This document shows positions 53,100-63,110 of a DNA stretch of 64,000 bases, one piece after another. Positions within the stretch are counted from its first letter, which is position 1, and each line of letters begins with the position of its first letter. Source of the DNA: Hymenobacter radiodurans (GTDB lineage: Bacteria; Bacteroidota; Bacteroidia; Cytophagales; Hymenobacteraceae); the NCBI RefSeq assembly GCF_004355185.1, contig NZ_CP037922.1, positions 4,062,001 to 4,126,000 of the forward strand, written 5' to 3'. The position numbers and the translations under genes are program-made. A model generated the notes under the pieces. The model searched no databases. It had not been told where the DNA came from and saw nothing but the letters and a program-made list of their open reading frames with translations.

Positions 53100-56000
53100 T
53101 TAGAAGTCGTAGCCGAGCGTAAAGTAGAGTTTGGGACCCAGTTGATTATAGTCTTCCTGCCCCCAGGCGATATCTCCTTTTCCGTAGAAACCCAGCAAAG
53201 TGGTCCGAATACCGAAGCCGTAGCCGACGAGCAAAGGGTTGCGGAAATTGACTACGGTAGCCGTGAAGGCATTCCCATTGCCACCTACTATCTGGGTGTT
53301 GAAGGAGTTATTTTCGTTGAATGGGTTCGGGCCAGAATAAGCCGAGCCAGCATCAGCAAAAGCAGTCAGCTGCAGGTTGCGGAAGAATCCTGATTCTACG
53401 GGTTTGCGCGTGATATACTGGATAATAGGCACCCGCAGCTCGGAATTGAACAACACATATTTCGGACCGATGCGCTTGCTATAGTCAAACCCGCGCAGGT
53501 TGGTCACAAACTGCTGGTAGAACATCTGCGTGGGGTCGTAGGTGGAAGGCAAGATGCGCTGGTCGTCTTGATAGTCATTGTTCAACCAGTTGTCCATGCC
53601 GCCAAGGCGGAATTGCTGCCGTGTATCGCCAAAGAACTGGCCGTAGCTGGCACGGTTGGCCCAAATAATCTGACGGTGAATTTTCTGATAGTGACGCAGA
53701 TCCACGTAGATCTTGCCGAAGTTCTGCGACTTGTTGTCGAGGCTATTCAGCTTCATGACGCCCACTTTCATGCGCGTGCCCTGCAGCATGTTCACGCCGG
53801 TAGCAATGGCGTTATCATACACCAGTTCACCAGTCAGGCCCAGATAATTGCGGTTTATATCCAGCGAGTCGTCGAACACGTTAATCAGCGTGCGGTTCAC
53901 GTTCACAAAGCGCGGCCCGCCGCGCAAGCTCAGGTTGTGCGTGAGTGGGTACGCAATGGTAGGTGCCACCTCGTGGCGACCGTAGCGGGTGCGGCCCAGC
54001 CCCGTAAGGTCGAAGAAATAGGCCTGTTTCTGGTAGCGTATGCTCCAGTCGTAGCGGCGGCGCAGGTCGGTGTATTCCGCGTATATATTACTGGTTTTCA
54101 AATCAGTGAGGCCAAAAATACCGGCCTGAATACGCTGGTTTTCAAACAAGTCCGTCATGTTGGCCTGCCCAATCAAACCAAAGCCCAGCAACGGATCAAC
54201 GTACAGCGACGACACCACATTATCGATGCTGAACTGCGGACGATAGCGATAGGGGCCCGTCAGCGCGAAGGCATCGGCGGGGGAGCGGTGGGTAGGTTAG
54301 CGGCCGTTGCCGAGCGCCGACGGGCATTGGTCCGCGTGGGCGCATCCTCATCAAACTCGTAGTTGCTGGTGTTGATGGGCTCCTCTGCCTTCTGCTGAGC
54401 AACCTGCGGCTGCGGCGTGGCCGTCGAATCAGTAGCAATTTGCCCCCCAGGCTCGCTTGCAAGAGTAGAAGTTGAGTCTGGTGCCGGCGCTGGCGTGGGC
54501 TCTTGAACCGGAGCAGGTGCGGGCGCTGGCGGCGGTGGCGCCGACCGCTCTTCCAGAATTTCCTGGCGCGCTGTTTTGGCCAACGTCATATTCTCCGGCA
54601 AGGCGTAGGTGGGGTACACATACACCATGTCGCGGGCCCGGTCGGAGGCAATGAAGCCCAACGTGCCGGTAGCGGCATTGAAGTCGAAGTCTTTGAGGTT
54701 GGTGGAAAAGTTACTGGCGGCCGTCCGCTGACGCGTAGTGAGTGAGTAGCGGTACAGGCTGCGAATGCCGCTTTCTTCGCCCAAGTACAGAATCTCGGTA
54801 TCAGATAAGGCCCGGGGGCGGCCTTCGTTGGAAATAGTGCTCACCAGCGACTCCACCGGCTGCTCTCGCCCATCGAGGTGATACAAGAACAAATCATAGT
54901 TGTTGACCACGCTGGCAAAGTTACCTTCCGCCGTGCCATCCGACCACCGGTTAGAGCTAAACACAATGCCCGCGCCGTTGGGCAGGAAGACGGGCTGCAC
55001 ATCGTCGAACAGATCGTTGGTGATGCGCTCGGGCGTCCGGCTGCCAGCCCGCAACAGATACAGGTCATTTTGCCCCCCACGCGTACCACTGAAGACCAAC
55101 GACTTCCCGTCGGGTGAGTACGCCAAGTCAAGCACTTGGGAGAACGGTTTGAAAATAGACGAGCCGCCTTTGCTGAAAGGCAAAGCTTCACGCAAATTGG
55201 AAAGCACGCTATTTACTACACCAGCGTCGGCAGGGCGCAGGCGCAGCGTCATGTAGCCTTTATCCATCTCCGCTACGGCCACCTGACCGTTGCCGCGCCA
55301 AGCCAGCACTGGCAGGCGGTTTTCTACCAGCTGATCAGGTGTTTTGTAGCCGCTGCGGTGAATAGTGTTTCGTCCAGAGCCGTTGCGGTTGACGGTCATC
55401 ACGCGGTAGCGGCCACGGTCGTTGACCACATACGCCAGCCGCTGACCGTTGGGACTCAGCACTGGCTGCGAATACAATACCGCTTTGCGGTTGTTGCTTA
55501 CAATCTGATTTTTCTCATCTGGCAACACCAGGGGCACTACTGGCTGAGCATTTAGTTGGCGGTAGTAAGCCAGCCAATCGCGCAGGAATACCTTATATGG
55601 TACATTCAGCGAACTGCTGATACCCACTTCCACATCGCGGGTTATGCGCGTGAGGTTCAGAATATTCTGGATGGTGGTGTAACCGTAGCGCTCCGCAATG
55701 TAATTCCAGACGCTCTGGCCCGCTAGTTGCGGATTGCGCAGAAAGAACGGGGCGGTTTTGGTGCCCTCGTACTGCTGGGTCATATCACGCATGTAGTCAT
55801 CCATCTCCACGCTCCAGCCCTCGGCGGCGTAAGATGATGCGCCGGCGATAAACCACTCGGGCAACTGTAATAAGTAGGTGCTCTGAATAACTTCCTTCAG
55901 CGAGCCGCCATACATCATATCATTCAGTAGCACCCGCGTAATCTGGGAGCTTACATCGCGCTTGAACAACGTTTGCTGGCCCTGAAAGGCGATTTGCACC

Positions 56001-56392
56001 TTATTCATGCGTAGCAGCGAGGTTTCGCCACCGGTTTGATACTTGTCGCTGTCCAAGCCAATGTTGCTCTGCCGCTGGTCGCCCACGGAGTTATAGAGCA
56101 TGAGCGTGGTCTTGGAGTAGGGATAGTAGCCGATGAGGGAAGACACGCGTTGCAGTTCTTTTTCGGCGTACTCGGCGGCTCTGCGAGCGGTGGTTTCGCC
56201 GCCAGCATAGTAATAGATATTGAAGTTCTGGGTGCTGAACAGTTGCCAGTCAAAATCTTTGTACTGGATGCGCACGCGTCCAAACTGTTCTTGGGCCGTT
56301 TGGGCTTGGGCCTCACCAGCCCCCAGCAGTACGCCCAGTAGTGCCCCAGTCACCCAAAGCCGACGCGTTATAGAAAAGGATAGGTGCTCCAT
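53100..56392 (-). CDS. Pseudo-peptidase, beta-propeller and outer-membrane barrel protein, frameshifted as read
   Basis: The restored product is about 1097 residues in four parts. A signal peptide (LWVTGALLGVLLGAGEAQA) comes first. A domain like M1/MA gluzincins follows at about 30-280, with LLQLPEWFIAGASSYAAEGW but no HExxH (the helix reads SQITRVLLNDMMYGG). WD40-like PD40 repeats lie at about 290-600 (VLSPNGQRLAYVVNDRG, LAYSPDGKSLVFSGTRG). An Ala/Pro-rich linker then leads to a surface-antigen-type barrel (RYRPQFSIDNVVSSLYVDPL to LGPKLYFTLGYDF). The two frames meet in the linker region at the G5 run 54279-54283; one added base joins them. Translocation or assembly on the outer membrane is inferred; TolB-like names would mislead. 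Confidence 0.83.
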
Positions 56393-56415
56393 ATGGATAG
56401 CAAAAGGGCAGAAAA

Positions 56416-57510
56416 TCAGGAAGAAACGCCGACCTCACTAGGTACGGAAATATACAACGAATGATACCGCGAAATATTGACCTCGGGCCACAGCGCTTCG
56501 GTGCCTTCCAGCACGTTGGCAAAATGGGTTGCCAGCCGCGGAGCCAGCATTACGCCCTTAGAGCCGAAGCCATTAAATATACTCAAAACCGGCCAAGCTG
56601 GATGTGTGCCCAGCACAGGTTTTCGGTCGCGCACGGCGGGCCGAAAACCTGCCCGCTGATCGACTACCGTAAATGGCTGATCGGACATTTCACTAAAGCG
56701 CTGACCAAGTTCCGTAAGCGCCTCCGGGGTAGTGCCCAAGGGCAGCGGCGGCCAGCGATACGTAGCCCCTACGCGAAACTGCCCGGCGCCGAGCGGCACC
56801 ACGTAGCCGCCTTTGTTCAGCACCTGCTCCGTTGATAAACCATCGCACTGCACGTCCAGTACCTCGCCTTGGTTCGCCGTAATCGGCAACCAATTGAAGT
56901 ACGGGTTTCGCATGGCAGCGGCACCTTCACAACAAACAAACTGGCGCGCCTGTATCGCGCCTTTATAAGTCACTCCAGTTTGGTCGATAACAAGGTCATT
57001 CCAGGCAAAAGTTTCGTGCCGCAACCAGCCGTTATGGAGTCCGTCAGCGGCTAGCGCGGCCAACATTTCGCGCACGGCTACATAGCCGCAACGGCGAATA
57101 AAAATGCCCCCCAGGCCCGTTTTTACGCCCGTAATAGGTGGCAAGGCTGAGCTTATTTCCTCCACAAAAGCCCCCCAAGGCTCATCAGCACTACGGGATA
57201 CTATATCATTCTGCTCCTTCACGGAGGAGAACAGCTTGAGGATTGGCGTTTCGAAGAAAAACTGCTGCCCATATTCTGCTTCCAGCTTCCGATAAAATAC
57301 GGCTGCTGCGGACAGTAGCTCATCGGCTAGCCAGGTCAGAACGAAGCGCTGGCCGGTTACGGGATTCATCAGGCCAGCGGCGACGTTAGAAGCCGAATCG
57401 GGGCGCGTTTCATCGAGCACCAAAACAGTGCGGCCGCGCTGTCGCAGTTCATAGGCCAGGGTAGCACCGGCCAAGCCGTGACCAAGAATAAGGTAGTCGT
57501 AAGAGGTCAT
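56416..57510 (-). CDS. FAD-dependent amine or amino-acid oxidase (DAO family)
   Basis: The 364-residue flavoprotein starts MTSYDYLILGHGLAGATLAY, a dinucleotide-binding GxGxxG, and continues with GLMNPVTGQRFVLTW near residue 46. Later FAD-contact text is GFRPAVRDRKPVLGTHPAWP and IFNGFGSKGVMLAPRLATHF. It lacks a signal peptide. The group is close to MnmC-C-type and glycine oxidase-type proteins, but the substrate cannot be assigned. The ATG at 57510 is preferred since the GxGxxG begins eight residues in; an upstream ATG would add 20 residues of low-complexity sequence. Two C6 motif copies (57107, 57171) are in frame. Confidence 0.87.
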   Translation of the reverse strand: MTSYDYLILGHGLAGATLAYELRQRGRTVLVLDETRPDSASNVAAGLMNPVTGQRFVLTWLADELLSAAAVFYRKLEAEYGQQFFFETPILKLFSSVKEQNDIVSRSADEPWGAFVEEISSALPPITGVKTGLGGIFIRRCGYVAVREMLAALAADGLHNGWLRHETFAWNDLVIDQTGVTYKGAIQARQFVCCEGAAAMRNPYFNWLPITANQGEVLDVQCDGLSTEQVLNKGGYVVPLGAGQFRVGATYRWPPLPLGTTPEALTELGQRFSEMSDQPFTVVDQRAGFRPAVRDRKPVLGTHPAWPVLSIFNGFGSKGVMLAPRLATHFANVLEGTEALWPEVNISRYHSLYISVPSEVGVSS

Positions 57511-57645
57511 GGGGGCAAGGTAAGGCGAAAATGGCCGCGGCATAAAGGAAGCACCTGGCGCCGGGCTCACGCAACTTCACGCTACTCATCGTAACTTACC
57601 CTCCCAATTACATTTGGCGCGCGCCGGTTCCCTATAAGTAGCTCT

Positions 57646-58280
57646 ATGACCGTATCTGGTTTTACTTTCAACGCTTTTTCCGAAAACACTTATCTGCTGC
57701 ATGATGCCACCAAGCAATGCGTCGTCATTGACCCTGGCTGCTACGAGAAAGCGGAGCAACAAGCTCTGAAAGCCTTTATTGAAGCCGAAGGCCTGCAGGT
57801 CGTGTTGCTACTGAATACCCATTGCCACATCGACCATGTCTTTGGCAATCAGTTTATACTCGACACTTACCAGGTTCCTTTCCTGATTCATGAAGCCGAC
57901 CTGAGCGTATTGCGGGCCGTTCCTACTTATGCGCCCAGCTACGGCTTCCCCCTCTATAACCCCGCCGAGCCCACTGGGTTTTTGACACCCGGCGAGCCCG
58001 TTACTTTTGGCGACACCATCTTGGAAGTACGCTTTGCCCCTGGCCACGCGCCCGGCCACGTTGTATTCTACCACGCGCCTACCGAAACTGTTATTGGCGG
58101 TGACGTACTGTTTCAGGGCAGCATTGGCCGCACCGATTTGCCGGGGGCAATTATGATACACTCATTGAAAGCATTCGCACCCAACTCCTTACCCTCCCCG
58201 ATTCGGTAACCGTGTATCCTGGGCACGGCCCAGCTACTACTATTGGGGCCGAACGGCGTTCCAATCCGTTTCTGCGCTAA
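57646..58280 (+). CDS. MBL-fold metallo-hydrolase (glyoxalase II-like), frameshifted as read
   Basis: The restored 211-residue protein has the metallo-beta-lactamase motif [20 protein letters not shown] near residues 60-79 (HxHxDH). [18 protein letters not shown] near 130 holds the next ligand, and [18 protein letters not shown] near 150 the bridging Asp. The frame is lost at the G5 run 58143-58147. One more G gives [20 protein letters not shown] and the last ligand [15 protein letters not shown], ending with a TAA at 58278-58280. Hydroxyacylglutathione-type or persulfide hydrolase activity is possible. pssA begins 18 bases later, so the two are an operon. Confidence 0.92.
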
Positions 58281-58298
58281 CGTCGTTTTTTAGTCTTC

Positions 58299-58988
58299 AT
58301 GAAGAATCATTTGCCCAACGCCATTACCTGCCTCAATTTATTTGCGGGCTGTCTGGCGCTTTGCAGCGTTTTTGCTGGTCGATTGGAGCTGGCCGCTTAT
58401 CTGGTGGGCTTGGCCGCCTTGTTTGATTTTGCTGATGGCCTCGTGGCCCGCGCCCTGCACGCCAGCTCGCCTATTGGCAAAGACCTCGACTCCTTAGCCG
58501 ATATGGTTTCGTTCGGCGTGGTGCCGGGCGCGATGCTGTACCATTTGCTGGGCCAGGGGGCAAATTCACTGCCCGACTGGCTGCCTTACGCTGGCTTTAT
58601 CCTGACCGTATTCTCGGCCCTGCGCTTAGCGAAGTTCAACAACGATACCCGCCAGACTACCTCTTTCATTGGCTTGCCAACACCTGCCTGCACGTTGGTT
58701 GTGGCTTCTTTACCCCTCATTCTGACCTATGATACCTACCATCTCTCGTCGATTATTCTGAACCCGTGGGTACTGCTCGGTCTAACGCTACTACTGTCAG
58801 GCTTGCTGGTTGCGGAGTTGCCGTTGTTTGCTTTAAAATTCAAGAATCTGAGTTGGCAGGACAATTCGCTACGTTTTCTGTTTCTGATACTAGCGCTGAT
58901 TCTGCTGTTGGTTTTGCAAGCTGCCGCCATTCCGCTTATCATTTTGCTGTACGTGCTGCTTTCCTTGTTTCGCCCGTCTTTTGGGTGA
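58299..58988 (+). CDS. pssA: CDP-diacylglycerol-serine O-phosphatidyltransferase
   Basis: This membrane enzyme makes phosphatidylserine, the precursor of phosphatidylethanolamine. The 229-residue protein has eight helices and the CDP-alcohol motif in FDFADGLVARALH followed by SSPIGKDLDSLADMVSFGVV near residues 45-75 (DG..AR, G..LD..D). MKNHLPNAITCLNLFAGCLA at the start is typical of the pssA group. A G5 run (58556-58560, GQGANSL) is in frame here without any break. Confidence 0.92.
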   Translation: MKNHLPNAITCLNLFAGCLALCSVFAGRLELAAYLVGLAALFDFADGLVARALHASSPIGKDLDSLADMVSFGVVPGAMLYHLLGQGANSLPDWLPYAGFILTVFSALRLAKFNNDTRQTTSFIGLPTPACTLVVASLPLILTYDTYHLSSIILNPWVLLGLTLLLSGLLVAELPLFALKFKNLSWQDNSLRFLFLILALILLLVLQAAAIPLIILLYVLLSLFRPSFG

Positions 58989-59105
58989 TTTTCCGGCGTT
59001 CAACTTCATTTTACAATATTTGTAACAACTGATAGTTATGTAGTTGGCCGCCGCACCTACGCTTATTATTTCCCGCTTATCTGCTCTCTATCGCTTAACA
59101 CGTTT

Positions 59106-62100
59106 ATGCGCTTTTTTCGGCTTCTGCTGCTCATTTGGGGGTTGGCGGGCTTTGCGAACACTGCGCGGGCCCAAGCTACCGAGCAAACAGTGCAAGCCAC
59201 TGTGGAGTGGCAAGGCTACGAAACCGTGTACACGCGGGCCGGGCAAGCTAGCCGCACCCCTTCGTTTCGGGGTGCCACCTACATGCCCACCGACCGCGTT
59301 GGCACCTACACATTGCGCCTCAATGGTCGGGTGGTTAGCGGCCAGCTTCGCAATGCCATATATGAGCCGTTTTCTGCCGCAGATGCTACACTTCTTGCAG
59401 CAGCAAATTTGCCCCCCGAGCCCACTTTAAGCCTGCGCATTGCTACGGAGCTGCGTGCACCCGTAAGTTTTCTTACGTTCCAGCCCGTACGACGCAATGC
59501 GCAGAGCGGACAGGCAGAACGCTTGGTTTCCTTCGAGTACACCTACGTAGTTGCACCGCTGGCGGCGGCCCGCGGCGGACGTCCGCATCCAAGCGCATCG
59601 GTGCTTCAGCAGGGCGACTGGTTTAAGATTGGAGTTCCTACTAGCGGCATCTATAAGCTGGATAAGGCCGCTTTATCGGCTATGGGTCTCAATCCGCAAA
59701 CGCTTGATCCGCGCCGCCTTCAGCTTTACGGCAACGCTACGGGCATGCTACCGCAGCCCAACAGTACCTACCGGCCCGATGACCTGATTGAAAATGCCGT
59801 TTTCGTGGCCAACGATAACAACGACGCCACCTTCAACGACAACGAATACGTGCTGTTCTACGCGCGTGGCCCGCATACGTGGGAGCGAGAAGCGCCAACT
59901 GTTAATCGTTTTCGGCACTCCTACCATCTGTATACGGATACCGCCTACTACTTTTTAACGGTTGGCACGGCAGCGGGCAAACGAGTAGCCACGGCTCCGG
60001 CCATCACGGCCTCTCCCACCGCCACCATCACAACCTTTGCAGAGCGGAAATTTCATGAGATTGATCTGATCAATTTGCTCAAATCGGGCCGGCAATGGCT
60101 GGGCGAAAAGTTTGAGTCAGGTGGGCGTCAGGAAATTTCGTTTACCATTCCCGACCTCGTTCCCGGCTCCCCAGTGCAGCTTACGTCATCGGTAGCAGCG
60201 GCGTCGAATAGTGCTTCCAGTTTTCAAATCAGCGTTGGGGGGCAAAATGTGGCTTCTCAATCGGTAGCTGGCTACAGCTCCAACTTCTTCCCCGAGATAG
60301 CCAATATCAGCCTGATTACAGCGTCTCTGCCCGCGCCGGCCACTACTGATTTGCGTGTCTCGCTGACGTATAATGCCACCAATCCTTCTGCTGCCGGCTA
60401 CCTTGATTACTTGGAGCTGAATGCCCAGCGGCAGTTACGCTTTGTAGCACCTCAGCTTGAATTCCGCTCGTTCGAAAATATCGCTCGGGGTGCCGTCAGC
60501 CGATTTACCGTAGCGAATGCCGCTGGCGTTACAATATGGGATGTTACCAATCCGCGCCGGCCGGTAGCTCGCCTGCTCGATGCCAGCGGCGCTTTTGTGG
60601 CTCCTACCGATTCTCTACGCGAATTCATTGCCTTTTCGGGTTCCAGCTTTGAAGCACCGCGCAGTTTTGGTCGAGTAGCACCTCAAAATCTGCACGCACT
60701 GAACCTTGATGGGCGGCTGGACTTCGTGATCGTGACGCACCCGCTGTTTCGGGCCGAGGCTGAGCGCTTAGCTGAATATCGGCGTAACCCCGCCCGCCCC
60801 GCTGATAAGCTCAACGTAGTGGTGGTCACGACGGAGCAGATATATAATGAGTTCAGTTCGGGCGGTCAGGACGTAACGGCTATCCGCGACTTCATGAAAA
60901 TGATTTATGACCGGACGCCGGCTGGCAAGCGCACGATGCTTTTGCTCTTCGGCGATGCTTCATACGACTATAAATCAGACCCCACAAATGATCTGACGAA
61001 AGTGCCAGCGTGGTGGAAGCAGCGGCGGCTATCCGAAAGTGGCGCAACAGACATCGATAGAATCAATCAGAACTTCGTGCCGGTGTATGAGTCGCGCGAG
61101 TCCTTCAATCGCGTTTTTCCTCGACCCGGCGCTCCCGCCCTCTCCTATTCCTCCGACGATTATTTTGGTCTTTTAGATGACGACGAAGGCCGCTGGGATG
61201 AGGGTGGCCGCCCGACTAGTGAAGGCCTCGATATTGGCATCGGTCGTTTGCCCGTGCGCACCCCCGCTGATCAGCCCCGCTCAACCGCTCAGGCTAAGTT
61301 GGTGGTGGATAAGCTTATTACCTACGACTCGCCGGCGGCGTATGGCAAATGGCGCAACCGCGTCACTTTCGTCGCCGACGATGGCGACGCCAATGAGCAT
61401 GTGTTGTCATCTACCGAGCCGTTGGCCAACGACCTAGTGACACGCCGCCCAGCCTACAACGTGCACAAAGTTTACCTCGATATGTACCCACAGGTGGCGG
61501 GTGCTGGGGGGCAAAATTCACCCAGTGCCACCCGGGCCATTGATGAAGCGATTGAGCAAGGGTCGCTTATCGTCAATTATGCGGGCCATGGTGGAGTGCG
61601 TGGCTGGACCGATGAGCAGATTTTCACAAAATCTGACGTTCTGAATTTAGAAAATATAACACGGCCCACATTTATGCTCACGGCTACCTGCGATTTCAGT
61701 ACCTACGATGACCCAGAATTTGATTCGGCGGGCGAAGTTGCCCTTACGAACGTGACAGGGGGGCTATCGGCTTGCTGACGACCACCCGTGTGGTTATATC
61801 TACGTTTAACCGTTTTCTGAATGAGCGCTTCTTTGCCGTGGTTTTTGCGCCAGTCAATGGTCGTATGCCTCGCTTAGGCGACGTCATGGCGCTTACCAAA
61901 AACGGCAGTCAAGCCGGCGATAATAACCGCAACTTCTCCCTTCTCGGTGATCCTTCTGCGCGCTTAGCTTATCCTGAGCAGTCAGCCGCTATTCGGCAGT
62001 TGAATGGCCAACCAATTGAATCCGCTACTGACACACTCCGGGCACTTTCCCGCGTAGACTTAGCCGGTACTGTAACAACAGCCGCAGGTACCATCGACGC

Positions 62101-63064
62101 TGGTTTTAGTGGCAAAGTACAGGTGACTGTATTCGAGAAGCCCGCTACCGTTACGCTGCTAGGCAATGAAATAAATGATGGCCGCCCCACGATAGCAGTG
62201 CAGCGCGATATTATTTATGATGGTCAAGCCAGCGTGCGCAATGGTGAATTTAAGCTCACTTTTGTCGTGCCCAAAGATATTAATTACAGCTTCGGCCAAG
62301 GGAAGATAAGCCTCTATGCCGCCGATACCATTCGGCGAACCGATGCCAGCGGTGCTACAAACGTAGTGGTGGGGGGCGTTTTAGACAATGCTGCCACCGA
62401 TACAATTCCCCCAGATATCCGGCTATTCATGGATACGGAATCGTTTGTATTCGGCGGCCTCACCGGCACTTCTACCACGCTCATCAGTCGTTTGCGTGAT
62501 GATAATGGCATTAATACGGCAGGTTCAGGTATTGGCCACGAAATAACAGCCACCCTGGATAACGATGTAAGCCAACTCGTCGTTCTAAACGATTACTATA
62601 CAGCCGAGGTTGATAGTTTTCAGGTCGGGCGGGTGCGATATGTATTTGAAGACTTAGCTCCTGGTCCTCATTTGCTTCGAGTAAAAGCCTGGGATACGTT
62701 TAATAACTCCGCTGAAAAAGAAATTGAATTTATTGCGGCCCGCACCGAGAAGTTGGCGCTCGATCATGTATTGAACTATCCCAATCCGTTTTCCCGTGCT
62801 ACTACGTTTCACTTTGACCACAATCGCACCGGCGACGATTTGGATATTCAGGTACAGATCTTTACGGTGTCGGGCAAATTGGTTCGCACTTTGCGCACTA
62901 CCGCTATTAGCAGCAGTTCACACCTCAGTGACATCACCTGGGACGGACGGGACGAGTTTAATGACCAATTAGCCCGCGGTGTGTACGTTTATCGAGTCAG
63001 CGTGCGTTCTCCGCGTGATGGCTCTACGGCTTCTAAATACGAAAAACTAGTTCTTCTGAATTAA
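59106..63064 (+). CDS. porU: Type IX secretion system sortase PorU, frameshifted as read
   Basis: PorU is the C25-type cysteine peptidase that removes the sorting domain from T9SS cargo and attaches it to the surface. The restored length is about 1319 residues. A signal peptide (MRFFRLLLLIWGLAGFANTA) is followed by N-terminal beta domains and the catalytic region with His828 (NYAGHGGVRGW) and Cys862 (LTATCDFSTYDDPEF). The frame ends early at the G6 run 61758-61763; a seventh G gives TGGAIGLLTTTRVVISTFNR and then the C-terminal domains, ending in a type A sorting-like domain (VLNYPNPFSRATTFHFDHNR ... ARGVYVYRVSV). porV follows after 46 bases, the usual order. Confidence 0.94.
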
Positions 63065-63110
63065 CTTACTGGCCTCACCTTTATCTTTCAGCTCATCTTT
63101 TCCCGATTAT

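Larger units (their letters stand above)
528..62377. repeat. Iterated octamer TGGGGGGC dispersed over the whole window
   Basis: By eye the exact octamer occurs 17 times on the plus strand (G-runs starting 528, 901, 4797, 8835, 10417, 12728, 32979, 35907, 39164, 41100, 46266, 46765, 47621, 51179, 60237, 61506, 62371). It occurs 22 times on the minus strand (C-runs starting 8263, 9898, 13275, 21074, 24510, 27404, 30284, 30526, 31471, 36895, 37910, 39293, 41271, 41969, 42129, 47798, 52764, 53030, 54443, 55073, 57107, 57171). The base after it is mostly A or T (CAAATT, CTTTTT). Many more copies have five Gs. It occurs in genes in many frames and in terminators as inverted pairs. The count is by hand and may be off by a few. 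Confidence 0.8.
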
